Assembly (NCBI GenBank): GCA_039025395.1
Contig: JBCCOK010000012.1
Coordinates: 22,892 to 86,891, forward strand
Length of the DNA stretch: 64,000 nt
Source: Hoeflea_A sp039025395
GTDB lineage: Bacteria; Pseudomonadota; Alphaproteobacteria; Rhizobiales; Rhizobiaceae
Direction of reading: 5' to 3'
In this document: positions 44,637 through 53,746 of the stretch, piece by piece
How positions within the stretch are numbered: the first letter of the stretch is position 1
Layout of the letters: each line of letters opens with the position of its first letter
Made by a program: the position numbers and the translations under genes
Notes under the pieces: generated by a model
Seen by the model: the letters and a program-made list of their open reading frames with translations, nothing else
Told to the model about the DNA's origin: nothing
Database searches by the model: none

Positions 44637-45239
44637 TCAAGGATAAAGCCGCGTTTTTGTCCAGCTTTCACCGTCGGATGTGCGATCGAATATGATGCGA
44701 TCGTGCAGCCGGAACTTCCGGTCATGCCAGAACTCGATCGACACCGGCTCCAAACGAAAACCGGACCAGTGGGAGGGCCGCGGAATATCGCCAACGGGAT
44801 ATTTGGCCGTATATTCCGCAACCGCCTTTTCGAGTGCAAAACGGCCTTCGAGCGGTCGCGACTGTTGCGACGCCCAGGCTCCTATGCGACTGCCGCGCGG
44901 ACGCGTCGCGAAGTAGGTGTCTGCGGCATCGTCGCTCACAACATTGACCGGGCCGCGGATCCTGACCTGACGCCGCAGCGATTTCCAGTGAAAACACATC
45001 GCGGCCTTCTTTGAAGCAAGAAGTTCCCTGCCCTTGCGGCTCTCAAGGTTCGTGTAAATGGTAAATCCGCCGTCTTCGAAACCCTTGAGGAGGACCATCC
45101 GAACATTCGGCATGCCTTCCGAGTCAACCGTTGCAAGAGACAATGCAGTCGGGTCATTCGGCTCGCTTGCTTCGGCTTCCTTCATCCACGCAGCAAACAA
45201 CGCGAACGGCTCTTCAGAGAGGGTGAAGTCTTGTTTCAT
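44637..45239 (-). CDS. pdxH: Pyridoxamine 5'-phosphate oxidase
   Basis: A 200-residue FMN enzyme that oxidises PNP or PMP to pyridoxal phosphate. Conserved elements are MPNVRMVLLKGFEDGGFTIYTN, SRKGRELLASKKAAMCFHWKSLRRQVRIRG and the C-terminal HWSGFRLEPVSIEFWHDRKFRLHDR. It is full length. It converges with tldD (46 bp apart) and is divergent from the lipoprotein gene, 63 bp away. Confidence 0.97.
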   Translation of the reverse strand: MKQDFTLSEEPFALFAAWMKEAEASEPNDPTALSLATVDSEGMPNVRMVLLKGFEDGGFTIYTNLESRKGRELLASKKAAMCFHWKSLRRQVRIRGPVNVVSDDAADTYFATRPRGSRIGAWASQQSRPLEGRFALEKAVAEYTAKYPVGDIPRPSHWSGFRLEPVSIEFWHDRKFRLHDRIIFDRTSDGESWTKTRLYP

Positions 45240-45302
45240 GAATGATCAACCATTTGCCACAATAATGTTTGAGAACCGGCGAATTCTGTATGTGGTTATA
45301 GC

Positions 45303-45755
45303 GTGACGGACATCCAAGAAAAGAATGCGAGCAGCAGATGCGCGACGTGGGGACAAAACGGTTCCGTCCTCGGTGCGCTCGTGCTGGTTGTACCGCTGTT
45401 TTTCGCCTCGGGCTGCATGAGCGTGGGTTTCGATTTCGGTCTGCCGCAAAAGCCGGACAGGAGTATTGTATCCGGATCGGTGCCGTCTCAGAGCGACGAT
45501 TCGATCATCAGCAAGACAGTGGCCGATGCGGACATCAAGCCGGGCAATGTGCAAGACATTGAATGGAGCAATGAAACAAGCGGCAATTTCGGCTTCGTCA
45601 GCTATATCCGCGAAACGCGCTCCGTGGGCAAAGTCTGCCGCGACTTTATCGTTTCCAAGCACAGCTATGACGGCATATCGCAGTACAGCGGAGAAATCTG
45701 CCGCAAGCGACTGACAAAGTCGTGGTCACTGCAAGCTTTCAACGAGCAGACCTGA
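45303..45755 (+). CDS. RT0821/Lpp0805-family surface lipoprotein
   Basis: A 150-residue protein with a GTG start. A hydrophobic segment ends in the lipobox SGC (FFASGCMSVGF), preceded by an unusually long, moderately charged N-terminus (about 20 residues). The C-terminal domain contains CRDFIVSKHSYDGISQYSGEICR and W(S/T)LQAF, matching the RT0821/Lpp0805 outer-membrane antigen group. The function is unknown. The J-domain gene follows by 89 bp. Confidence 0.82.
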   Translation: MTDIQEKNASSRCATWGQNGSVLGALVLVVPLFFASGCMSVGFDFGLPQKPDRSIVSGSVPSQSDDSIISKTVADADIKPGNVQDIEWSNETSGNFGFVSYIRETRSVGKVCRDFIVSKHSYDGISQYSGEICRKRLTKSWSLQAFNEQT

Positions 45756-45844
45756 CAGTCGGTTCAGCATCGTTTGCAAGATCCGATCAAGGCTTTCTTC
45801 ATAACTCGGCGATAGGCTTTCAAACCTGAGACGGTCCAACAGCC

Positions 45845-46174
45845 ATGTCGGGTGATCAGATGCGCAATCCCTACGCAGTGCTCGGAGTATCGAGGTCAGC
45901 AACGCACGACCAAGTCAAGGCAGCTTTCCGTAAACATGCGATGGCGTGCCACCCGGATCGCAATCCTAACGATCCGCACGCAATCGTCCGGTTCAACGAG
46001 ATCAAGACTGCCTATGATATTATCGGGCATGAGAGCACGCGCCGCTCGTATGACGAGGGCAAGATCGACGGGTTCGGCCAGATTAAACGGCGAAGCGCCT
46101 TTATCGCCGCATTCACAGCCACTCTGTCCCGAACGATCCTGAACCAAAAACGCCAGAAGCCGACCCGGGCCTAG
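45845..46174 (+). CDS. Small J-domain protein (DnaJ-like)
   Basis: A 109-residue protein composed almost wholly of a J domain (about 7-70): NPYAVLGVSRSATHDQVKAAFRKHAMACHPDRNP with the HPD tripeptide, then FNEIKTAYDIIGHESTRRSYDEG. It stimulates an Hsp70 partner. A basic tail of about 30 residues follows; no zinc-finger or DnaJ C-terminal domains exist. A J-domain gene upstream of fabI is common in Rhizobiales. Confidence 0.92.
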   Translation: MSGDQMRNPYAVLGVSRSATHDQVKAAFRKHAMACHPDRNPNDPHAIVRFNEIKTAYDIIGHESTRRSYDEGKIDGFGQIKRRSAFIAAFTATLSRTILNQKRQKPTRA

Positions 46175-46208
46175 AACAAACTGCGGGCTTCTATCACTCC
46201 CGATCCGG

Positions 46209-46228
46209 CGGCCGGCTGTTGCCGGCCG
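46209..46228 (+). terminator. Possible terminator hairpin after the J-domain gene
   Basis: An 8-bp GC stem (CGGCCGGC, TGTT loop, GCCGGCCG) 35 bp after the J-domain stop. It is followed by a mixed T-rich stretch rather than a clean T-run, so intrinsic termination is only possible. The rest of the 287 bp gap before fabI shows no gene I can support. Confidence 0.4.
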
Positions 46229-46461
46229 GACTTCACATTTCGTTTCGTTCGGCATTAATTCTTGCATCGGCATATCCGTTTCACCCGGCTGAATCGGGAT
46301 AACCGGCTTCGGGCGTCAAACGGCCCTCGTTGCGGTCCCGGAAAGTCCGCAGCGGACGGACGCCAGTCTGTCAGCAACTTGGTTTGGACGGCGCCGGTTG
46401 CGTCTTGAACGCCTTTGTAGGCTGTGTCATAGCCAAAGTAGGGAAAGGCAAGGAGTGGGAT

Positions 46462-47280
46462 ATGGTTCTGGCTGCAGGTCTGATGAAAGGCAAGCGCGGT
46501 GTCATATTGGGTGTCGCCAATAATCGGTCGATTGCTTGGGGCATCGCCAAAGCCTGCGCGGATGCGGGCGCAGAACTGGCTCTCACATACCAGGGTGAAG
46601 CGCTCAAGAAGCGTGTCGAACCACTCGCGGCCGAGCTCGGAGCACATGTTGCAGGGCACTGCGATGTCACAGACCCGGCAACGATCGATTCGGTGTTTTC
46701 ACAGCTGAAAGAGCGGTGGGGCGAGATTGATTTTCTCGTACATGCAATCGCATTTTCCGATAAGGACGAACTCACTGGCCGCTTTGTCGATACGACGCGG
46801 GAGAATTTCAACCGGACCATGGAGATCTCGGTATTTTCCCTCGCTTCACTGGCGCGCAGGGCCGAAGCACTGATGAGCGATGGCGGCTCGATTCTGACGC
46901 TGACCTACTATGGTGCTGAAAAAGTCATGCCGCATTACAATGTCATGGGCGTTGCCAAAGCAGCACTTGAGGCAAGCGTGCGCTATCTGGCGGTCGATTT
47001 GGGTGGGCGCGGCATCCGCGTCAACGCAATTTCCGCTGGACCGATCAAGACACTCGCAGCATCGGGAATCGGCGATTTCCGCTATATTCTCAAATGGAAC
47101 GAATACAACGCGCCCCTCAAGCGGACCGTGACAACCGATGACGTCGGCGCCTCTGCGCTCTATCTGCTGTCTGATCTATCCGTTGCCGTGACCGGGGAAG
47201 TCCACCACGTTGATTCCGGCTACCATACGGTTGGAATGAAGGCCGTTGACGCACCGGACATATCGGTCGTCAAAGACTGA
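46462..47280 (+). CDS. fabI: Enoyl-[acyl-carrier-protein] reductase (NADH)
   Basis: A 272-residue short-chain dehydrogenase-type enzyme that performs the last reduction of fatty-acid elongation. Motifs are GVILGVANNRSIAWGIAKA (nucleotide binding), the HAIAFSDKDELTGRF stretch and the catalytic Y-x6-K in LTYYGAEKVMPHYNVMGVAKAALEASVRYLA, then NAISAGPIKTLAASGI. ATG 46462 is preceded by an excellent AAGGAG, which settles the start against a longer upstream frame. The phosphatase gene follows by 29 bp. Confidence 0.96.
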   Translation: MVLAAGLMKGKRGVILGVANNRSIAWGIAKACADAGAELALTYQGEALKKRVEPLAAELGAHVAGHCDVTDPATIDSVFSQLKERWGEIDFLVHAIAFSDKDELTGRFVDTTRENFNRTMEISVFSLASLARRAEALMSDGGSILTLTYYGAEKVMPHYNVMGVAKAALEASVRYLAVDLGGRGIRVNAISAGPIKTLAASGIGDFRYILKWNEYNAPLKRTVTTDDVGASALYLLSDLSVAVTGEVHHVDSGYHTVGMKAVDAPDISVVKD

Positions 47281-47309
47281 CAACAACCATTCATTAGCGG
47301 ACAACTTCA

Positions 47310-47924
47310 TTGGTGAAGGCACAAATACCGCTCATCTATGCCGTTCGTCACGGCTTGACGGAATGGAATGTCGAAGGCCGCCTGCAGGGTGCCAGGGATA
47401 TTCCGCTCAACACAACAGGCAGGCGTCAGGCAGAAAGCTGCGGCCATACGCTCAAAGCCCATGCAGGACAGTCGATTGGATCGTTCGATTTCGTCGCCAG
47501 TCCGCTGCTGAGGACGCGGCAGACCATGGAATTGCTTCGCGGCGCGATGGGGCTGGATGTGAAGAATTACAGCACAGATGTCAGGCTGATCGAACTTTCA
47601 TTCGGTGACTGGGAAGGCAGGACGCTTGAGGAGGTTGCTGCGGTGGCGCCGGACAAGGTCAAGACACGTGCCGCCAACAAATGGGATTTCCAGCCGCCAG
47701 GCAAACATGCGGAGAGTTACGAAATACTCAGTTGGCGGGTCGCAGCCTGGCTCAACGAGGTCAACAGGCCTACCGTTTGTGTGTGTCATGGCGGTATCAT
47801 GCGGGTGATTTTGCATCTGATTGCGGGAATGCCGGCACAGGAGGCCGCCGAATTCTCGATCCCGCAGGACAAGATCCTGAAGGTTGCCGGTAGCCGTTTG
47901 GATTGGATTTCCGAGACAGGGTAG
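47310..47924 (+). CDS. Histidine phosphatase family protein (phosphoglycerate-mutase-like)
   Basis: A 204-residue phosphatase with the RHG catalytic motif in AVRHGLTEWNVEGRLQG, the second Arg in SPLLRTRQTMELL, Glu in LIELSFGDWEGRTLEEV and the second His in CVCHGGIMRVIL. These fit the cofactor-dependent mutase/phosphatase branch; the substrate is not known. The frame starts with TTG 47310 directly followed by GTG 47313; either could be used. It lies between fabI and aroC, as in other Rhizobiales. Confidence 0.9.
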   Translation: MVKAQIPLIYAVRHGLTEWNVEGRLQGARDIPLNTTGRRQAESCGHTLKAHAGQSIGSFDFVASPLLRTRQTMELLRGAMGLDVKNYSTDVRLIELSFGDWEGRTLEEVAAVAPDKVKTRAANKWDFQPPGKHAESYEILSWRVAAWLNEVNRPTVCVCHGGIMRVILHLIAGMPAQEAAEFSIPQDKILKVAGSRLDWISETG

Positions 47925-48115
47925 CTGCTCTCAACCCCCGAACGACTGTCTGTCGCGCTTTTGCGCAGGACGCCCCGGCGTTTGACCCGCCGGTAAAAAC
48001 TGCCTAGACGGGGATGCAAACGGATCAGCGTTTTGCGTTTGGTCGACCGATTTTCAATCAGACAGCTGCAGCGGCACAGGCTCTTGCCGGCAGGAGACAG
48101 ATCACAGGCAGGTGC

Positions 48116-49210
48116 ATGTCACACAATACATTCGGCCACCTGTTTCGGGTTACCACATGGGGCGAAAGCCATGGTCCGGCACTCGGTTGTGTCGTTGACG
48201 GGTGCCCGCCGGGAATATCTTTCAGCGAAGCTGAAATCCAAACATGGCTTGACAAGCGCAAACCCGGCCAATCCCGCTTTGTGACCCAAAGACGAGAAGC
48301 GGATGCGGTCCGCGTTTTGTCAGGAGCGATGCCCCAGGATAACGGTGATATGCTGATCACGACCGGGGCACCGGTTTCAATGATGATCGAGAATACGGAC
48401 CAGCGTTCAAAGGATTACAGTGACATTGCGCGCAGCTATCGCCCAGGTCACGCCGATTACGCCTACGACGCCAAATATGGAATCAGGGACTATCGCGGCG
48501 GCGGTCGTTCATCGGCACGAGAGACTGCGGCTCGGGTCGCTGCCGGCGGGCTGGCGCGCAAGATCATTCCCGAGGTTACCGTGCGGGGTGCGTTGGTCAG
48601 TATCGGCAACATCGAAATCGACCGGTCACGATGGGATTGGGACAGCGTCAACGACAATCCGTTCTTCTGCCCTGACCCTGCCACAGTCCCGAAATGGGAG
48701 GGACTACTGGACGACGTGCGAAAAGCCGGCTCTTCGGTGGGCGCGGTCATCGAGGTCACCGCAGACGGCGTTCCTGCCGGTCTGGGTGCGCCCATTTATG
48801 CGAAGCTCGATCAGGACATCGCCGCCTATCTGATGTCTATCAACGCGGTCAAGGGCGTTGAGATCGGCAACGGCTTCGAAGCGGCTCGCATTCGCGGCGA
48901 GGACAATGCCGACGAGATGCGTATTGGAGACGACGGCAAACCGGTGTTTCTGGCCAACAATGCGGGTGGTATTTCGGGCGGTATTTCGACCGGCCAACAA
49001 ATCCTCGCCCGTTTCGCCGTCAAACCGACGTCTTCCATACTGACCGAAAGGCGCAGCATCGACGCGGACGGCAATGACATTGATGTGCGCACAAAGGGCC
49101 GGCACGACCCCTGTGTCGGCATTCGTGCGGTTCCGATTGGCGAAGCCATGCTTGCCTGCGCGCTCGCGGACCATTACTTGCGTCACAGAGGCCAGACCGG
49201 CCGGAACTGA
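48116..49210 (+). CDS. aroC: Chorismate synthase
   Basis: A 364-residue FMN-dependent enzyme that converts EPSP to chorismate. Signatures are MSHNTFGHLFRVTTWGESHGPALGCVVDG, RYRPGHADY-like SYRPGHADYAYDAKYG, the GGGRSSARETAARVAAG signature 2 and RHDPCVGIRAVPIGEAMLA. ATG 48116 begins the conserved protein; 34 in-frame codons upstream are not conserved. ribB starts 13 bp downstream. Confidence 0.97.
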   Translation: MSHNTFGHLFRVTTWGESHGPALGCVVDGCPPGISFSEAEIQTWLDKRKPGQSRFVTQRREADAVRVLSGAMPQDNGDMLITTGAPVSMMIENTDQRSKDYSDIARSYRPGHADYAYDAKYGIRDYRGGGRSSARETAARVAAGGLARKIIPEVTVRGALVSIGNIEIDRSRWDWDSVNDNPFFCPDPATVPKWEGLLDDVRKAGSSVGAVIEVTADGVPAGLGAPIYAKLDQDIAAYLMSINAVKGVEIGNGFEAARIRGEDNADEMRIGDDGKPVFLANNAGGISGGISTGQQILARFAVKPTSSILTERRSIDADGNDIDVRTKGRHDPCVGIRAVPIGEAMLACALADHYLRHRGQTGRN

Positions 49211-49223
49211 AGCGGACTTGGCC

Positions 49224-50330
49224 ATGGAATATAATCAGACCCGCGTCGTCGAGGCTCTGCGCGCCTTCGAAGCCGGCGAGATCGTTGTCGTTACCGACGA
49301 CGACGGTCGTGAGAATGAAGGCGATTTGATCATCGCGGCCGTCCACTGTACGCCTGAAAGAATGGCCTTTATCGTGCGCCATACATCCGGGATCGTTTGC
49401 ACGCCCATGGTGCGAGACGATGCCAAACGGCTTAATCTTGCGCCCATGGTTGCGGAAAACGATGCACCGCATGCAACTGCGTTTACGATCTCCGTAGATT
49501 ACAAACACGGCACCACCACAGGCATTTCCGCCGATGATCGCACGCTGACGGTTCGCAATCTTGCAAACCCCAATGCAGGCGCAGCGGATTTTGTTCGCCC
49601 AGGGCATATTTTCCCGCTGATTGCGCGCGAAGGCGGTGTTCTAATGCGGTCAGGCCACACTGAAGCGGCGGTCGACCTGTGCCGCCTGTCCGGGCTTCCG
49701 CCGGTCGGTGTGATCTGTGAGTTGGTCAATGATGACGGCACGGTGACCCGTGGACCGCAGGTTGCCGCGTTTGCCGAAAAACACGGATTGAAACAGCTTT
49801 CGGTGGCCGATCTGATCGCCTATCGGCAGCGGCAGGAGACGCTCATCGAAAAGGGCGACGTTTTCGAGTTCGACACGCCCTTCGGTGCAGCCACAGCCCA
49901 CACCTATTCGCTGCCGTGGGATCCAATGCAGCACGTCGCCGTGGTCTTTGGCGATATCCGGGACGGTGTCGATGTCCCGGTGCGTTTGCACCTCGAGGCA
50001 GTCGTTGACGACGTCTTCGGACAGGTGCCGCCGATCGGGCAGTATATGCGTCTGATCGCCGAGCATGGCCGCGGAGTCATCGTCTATCTGCGCGAGGGTT
50101 CGGTCGGCGTCGGCAATTTCGGCAATGGACGGACTGCGGCCGGCGAAAAGGAAGTTCACAACGAAGCAATGGCGCGCGAGAACGAGTGGCTGGAAATTGG
50201 TCTTGGTGCGCAGATCCTCAAGGATCTGGGGATAGCATCGATCGAACTTTTCGCATCGCGCGAACGCCATTATGTCGGGCTGGAGGGATTTGGCATTGCG
50301 ATTTCAAAGACGACCGTCATCGAAGGCTGA
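49224..50330 (+). CDS. ribB: 3,4-dihydroxy-2-butanone-4-phosphate synthase with degenerate GTP cyclohydrolase II domain
   Basis: A 368-residue protein. Residues 1-205 are RibB: DDDGRENEGDLIIAA (about 25-39), HTSGIVC and the RPGHIFPLIAREGGVLMRSGHTEAAVDL segment that makes the four-carbon riboflavin precursor. Residues 210-368 have the RibA fold, but the three zinc-binding cysteines expected in the E-C-L-T-G-D...C-D-C loop are replaced (HLEAVVDDVFGQVPPIG, about 256-272), so GTP cyclohydrolase II activity should be absent. Such RibB proteins with a decayed RibA half are known in Rhizobiales. Start ATG 49224 lies 13 bp after aroC. Confidence 0.92.
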   Translation: MEYNQTRVVEALRAFEAGEIVVVTDDDGRENEGDLIIAAVHCTPERMAFIVRHTSGIVCTPMVRDDAKRLNLAPMVAENDAPHATAFTISVDYKHGTTTGISADDRTLTVRNLANPNAGAADFVRPGHIFPLIAREGGVLMRSGHTEAAVDLCRLSGLPPVGVICELVNDDGTVTRGPQVAAFAEKHGLKQLSVADLIAYRQRQETLIEKGDVFEFDTPFGAATAHTYSLPWDPMQHVAVVFGDIRDGVDVPVRLHLEAVVDDVFGQVPPIGQYMRLIAEHGRGVIVYLREGSVGVGNFGNGRTAAGEKEVHNEAMARENEWLEIGLGAQILKDLGIASIELFASRERHYVGLEGFGIAISKTTVIEG

Positions 50331-50381
50331 CAGGCTCGATCCGGGCAACCGTGTTGCAGACGATCCAATCAGGGCTCGCGC

Positions 50382-51308
50382 ATGACCACCCGTCTCTATA
50401 CCCACCCGATTTTTCTGGAACACCTGACGCCGCCGGGCCATCCAGAGCGTCCGGATCGGCTTCGTGCTCTGGAAAAAGCCTTCTCCCAAGAGAGTTTTGA
50501 CGGCCTTGAAAGGCGCGAACCGCAGGCTGCAGCAGAAGAAATGGTCCTGCTTGCGCATCCGGAGGCGCACCTCATCTCGGTGAAGTCAGCAATTCCCGAA
50601 GAGGGCATTGCAGCGATTGACGCAGACACCACTGCCAGCCCAGCGAGCCTTGAAGCCGCTCTGACAGCGGTGGGCGCTGCGACGGAGGGCGTTGACGACG
50701 TCTTCTCGGGCGCCGCCGACAATGTCTTCGTAGCGGCACGACCTCCCGGACACCATGCGGAATCCGACCGTGTTATGGGGTTCTGCTTTTTCAACCAGGC
50801 TGCGATTGCGGCCCGCTATGCCCAGCAGCGTTATGGCGCTGAGCGCGTGGCGATCGTCGACTGGGATGTTCACCACGGCAATGGTACTCAGGAAATCTTC
50901 TGGAACGACAAGAGCGTCCTTTATTGCTCGACACACCAGATGCCGCTGTTTCCCGGCACCGGTGCCAAGGACGAAACGGGCGCCGGCAATATCGTCAATG
51001 CCCCAATGTCATCAGGGTCCGGCAGAGATCAGTTTCGCGAAGCGTTCACAAGAATTGTTTTGCCCGCGCTTGAAAACACGAACCCGGATCTCATCATCAT
51101 CTCGTCCGGCTTCGATGCACACCATCGTGACCCACTGGCGGAAATCAACCTCACTGCAGAGGACTTCGACTGGGCGACGGGCAAGCTGATGGACATTGCG
51201 GATCGTACTTGCGACAACCGCCTCGTAAGCCTGCTTGAAGGCGGCTATGATCTCACCGGACTGATGGAATCGGCATCCGCCCACGTCCAGCGCCTGATGA
51301 AGGGATAA
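50382..51308 (+). CDS. Histone-deacetylase-family amidohydrolase
   Basis: A 308-residue arginase/deacetylase-fold zinc hydrolase. Visible are HPERPDRLRAL, the active-site ARPPGHHAESDRVMGFCFFN, the zinc ligands in DWDVHHGNGTQ, CSTHQMPLFPGTG, the SSGFDAHHRDPLA Asp and the LLEGGYDL Gly-Gly-Tyr motif. Bacterial members include acetoin-utilisation (AcuC) proteins and acetylpolyamine amidohydrolases, so it may deacetylate small amines or lysines. It ends 2 bp before xseB. Confidence 0.93.
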   Translation: MTTRLYTHPIFLEHLTPPGHPERPDRLRALEKAFSQESFDGLERREPQAAAEEMVLLAHPEAHLISVKSAIPEEGIAAIDADTTASPASLEAALTAVGAATEGVDDVFSGAADNVFVAARPPGHHAESDRVMGFCFFNQAAIAARYAQQRYGAERVAIVDWDVHHGNGTQEIFWNDKSVLYCSTHQMPLFPGTGAKDETGAGNIVNAPMSSGSGRDQFREAFTRIVLPALENTNPDLIIISSGFDAHHRDPLAEINLTAEDFDWATGKLMDIADRTCDNRLVSLLEGGYDLTGLMESASAHVQRLMKG

Positions 51309-51310
51309 CG

Positions 51311-51568
51311 ATGAGCAACGACAAAAAGGGCAATGGCGATATTGCCAAGATGAGCTTTGAGCAGGCGCTCGACGAACTCGAAAAGATCGTCGCAAGTCTT
51401 GAAAGCGGCGATGTTCCGCTCAACCGATCAATCGAGATTTATGAACGCGGCGAAGCCCTCAAGCTGCATTGTGAAAAACAACTCAAGGCCGCCGAGGATC
51501 GTATCGAAAAGATCCGATTGGACAGAAGCGGCGCCCCGGAAGGCACCGAGCCGCTCGATGCGGGGTGA
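51311..51568 (+). CDS. xseB: Exodeoxyribonuclease VII small subunit
   Basis: An 85-residue protein with the family hallmark FEQALDELEKIVASLESGDVPLNRSIEIYERGEALKLHCEKQLKAAE. It forms ExoVII with XseA, which is not in this window. It is packed between the deacetylase homologue and dxs, the common Rhizobiales order. Confidence 0.95.
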   Translation: MSNDKKGNGDIAKMSFEQALDELEKIVASLESGDVPLNRSIEIYERGEALKLHCEKQLKAAEDRIEKIRLDRSGAPEGTEPLDAG

Positions 51569-51726
51569 GCCCCTTTTCGAAGTCTCATGATCATCTCTGA
51601 CGTTATGTGAAGCACCGGCGCACCGATCGGGATAACGCCTTGCGACGAATGGACACTTGCTATACCCCCGGTGGTTAATAATATTTCTAAAATGGTCATA
51701 CGTCGCAGAAGTGAGAGCATTGTAAA

Positions 51727-53646
51727 GTGAGCAAAAGGCCCGATACACCGCTGCTGGATCGCGTGAATTTACCGGCCGATTTGAAGCAGATAGACGACCG
51801 GGATATGCCGCAACTTGCTGACGAGTTGCGCGCCGAGATGATCGACGCGGTTTCGATTACCGGCGGTCATTTGGGCGCCGGACTCGGGGTGGTCGAACTG
51901 ACTTTGGCAATCCACAAGATATTCGACACGCCGAACGATCGTTTGATCTTTGATGTTGGGCATCAGGCCTATCCGCACAAGATCCTGACCGGGCGCAGGG
52001 ACCGGATCAGAACACTGCGCCAGGAGGACGGGCTGTCCGGCTTCACGCGGCGCGCCGAGAGCGCATACGACCCTTTCGGAGCGGCGCATTCGTCCACCTC
52101 GATTTCCGCCGGCCTGGGGATGGCGGTGGCCACGGAGCTTTCCGGGCAGACGCGCAACGTGATTGCCGTTATCGGCGACGGAGCCATGTCGGCGGGCATG
52201 GCTTATGAGGCGCTCAACAATGCCGGATCACTCGATGCGCGGCTGATCGTCATACTGAACGACAACGATATGTCGATTGCGCCGCCAACCGGTGCCATGA
52301 GCGCCTATCTTGCCCGGCTCGCGTCCGGCCGCACCTATATGGGCATGCGTGAATTCGGCAAGAAGCTCACGGCCTATCTTGGCAAGGCTGTCGACCGTGC
52401 AATTACCCGAGCCGTGGAACACGCGCGCGGATATGTGACAGGCGGGACCCTTTTCGAAGAGTTGGGCTTCTACCATATCGGACCGATTGACGGTCACAGT
52501 TTTGATCATCTGATGCCGGTGCTGCGTAATGTGCGCGACAATGCCCGCGGCCCGGTCCTCATTCACGTGGTGACGCAAAAGGGCAAAGGCTATGAGCCGG
52601 CCGAAAAAGCGGCTGACAAGTATCATGGCGTGTCGAAATTCGACGTCATCACGGGCACGCAAGCCAAGGCAGCTCCCAACGCGCCCAGCTACACCAAGGT
52701 TTTCGCCGAAGCGCTGATCGAAGAAGCAGCCGAGGACGACAAAATTATCGGCATCACTGCCGCGATGCCTTCCGGCACCGGCCTCGACAAGTTCAAGGAC
52801 ATCTATCCTGAACGCTGTTTCGACGTTGGAATTGCCGAACAGCATGCCGTTACCTTTGCGGCCGGTATGGCGTCGGAGGGCTACAAGCCGTTTGCAGCCA
52901 TCTACTCGACATTCCTCCAGCGCGCCTACGATCAGGTCGTTCATGACGTTGCGATCCAGGAACTTCCGGTCCGCTTTGCGCTCGACCGCGCCGGTTTTGT
53001 GGGCGCAGATGGTCCTACCCATGCAGGCTCATTCGATACGACCTATCTCGCGACCTTGCCCGGCTTCGTCGTCATGGCGGCTTCAGACGAGGCCGAACTG
53101 AAGCACATGGTCCGTACAGCTGCCGCCTATGGAGAGGGACCGATCTCCTTTCGATATCCGCGCGGCGAAGGAACCGGCGTGGATATGCCCGAGCGCGGGT
53201 CTGTTCTTGAAATCGGCAAAGGACGCGTGATCAGGGAGGGTGGGAAAGTTGCACTTCTGTCGTTTGGCGCACGGCTCGAGCAGTCTCTGCTCGCTGCGGA
53301 AGACCTGAGTGCTGCCGGCCTTCCCACGACGGTTGCCGACGCACGTTTTGCCAAACCGCTTGACCGGGACTTGGTGATGCAACTGGCGCGCCACCACGAG
53401 GTGCTCATAACATTGGAAGAAGGTGCCGTTGGCGGTTTCGGAGCCCACGTCATGCAACTCCTCGCCACCGAGGGCATGCTTGACGGCGGCTTGCGATTCC
53501 GTCCTCTGGTAACCCCGGACTATTTCATGCAACAAGCAAAGCCCGAAATCATGTATGCCAAGGCCGGGCTGGATCGCGACGGCATCGTTCAGACGGTCTT
53601 CGCCGCCCTCGGCACCGAAAACATCCTGTCAAGCACACAGGCCTGA
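51727..53646 (+). CDS. dxs: 1-deoxy-D-xylulose-5-phosphate synthase
   Basis: A 639-residue thiamine-diphosphate enzyme that condenses pyruvate and glyceraldehyde 3-phosphate, the first MEP pathway step. Motifs are GGHLGAGLGVVELTLAIH, FDVGHQAYPHKILTGRRD, the TPP/Mg site GDGAMSAGMAYEALNNAG, then DVGIAEQHAVTFAAGMA and DRAGFVGADGPTHAGSFD. It starts at GTG 51727 with a weak ribosome-binding site. A 158 bp gap after xseB, AT-rich near 51670-51690, may carry its own promoter. Confidence 0.97.
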   Translation: MSKRPDTPLLDRVNLPADLKQIDDRDMPQLADELRAEMIDAVSITGGHLGAGLGVVELTLAIHKIFDTPNDRLIFDVGHQAYPHKILTGRRDRIRTLRQEDGLSGFTRRAESAYDPFGAAHSSTSISAGLGMAVATELSGQTRNVIAVIGDGAMSAGMAYEALNNAGSLDARLIVILNDNDMSIAPPTGAMSAYLARLASGRTYMGMREFGKKLTAYLGKAVDRAITRAVEHARGYVTGGTLFEELGFYHIGPIDGHSFDHLMPVLRNVRDNARGPVLIHVVTQKGKGYEPAEKAADKYHGVSKFDVITGTQAKAAPNAPSYTKVFAEALIEEAAEDDKIIGITAAMPSGTGLDKFKDIYPERCFDVGIAEQHAVTFAAGMASEGYKPFAAIYSTFLQRAYDQVVHDVAIQELPVRFALDRAGFVGADGPTHAGSFDTTYLATLPGFVVMAASDEAELKHMVRTAAAYGEGPISFRYPRGEGTGVDMPERGSVLEIGKGRVIREGGKVALLSFGARLEQSLLAAEDLSAAGLPTTVADARFAKPLDRDLVMQLARHHEVLITLEEGAVGGFGAHVMQLLATEGMLDGGLRFRPLVTPDYFMQQAKPEIMYAKAGLDRDGIVQTVFAALGTENILSSTQA

Positions 53647-53707
53647 TTTCCGCGCTTTTCCGCCGTTAAGGTTAACAAACGCTTTCGCCCCGAACAGGCG
53701 CATCTTT

Positions 53708-53724
53708 TGTTACGATGTGTAACA
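53708..53724. promoter_or_regulatory. Palindrome upstream of small secreted protein
   Basis: TGTTAC, a 5 bp spacer and GTAACA form a perfect 6-bp-arm inverted repeat 23 bp before the ATG at 53747. Its size and position suit a dimeric repressor operator. TTAAGGTTAAC lies about 40 bp further upstream. No regulator can be named. Confidence 0.45.
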
Positions 53725-53746
53725 GACTGATGCGGGGGACTGGAAG

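Noticed and set aside
46255..46659. A 134-codon minus-strand frame before and into fabI
   Set aside because: It overlaps the strong fabI ribosome-binding site and coding start and has no recognisable domain.
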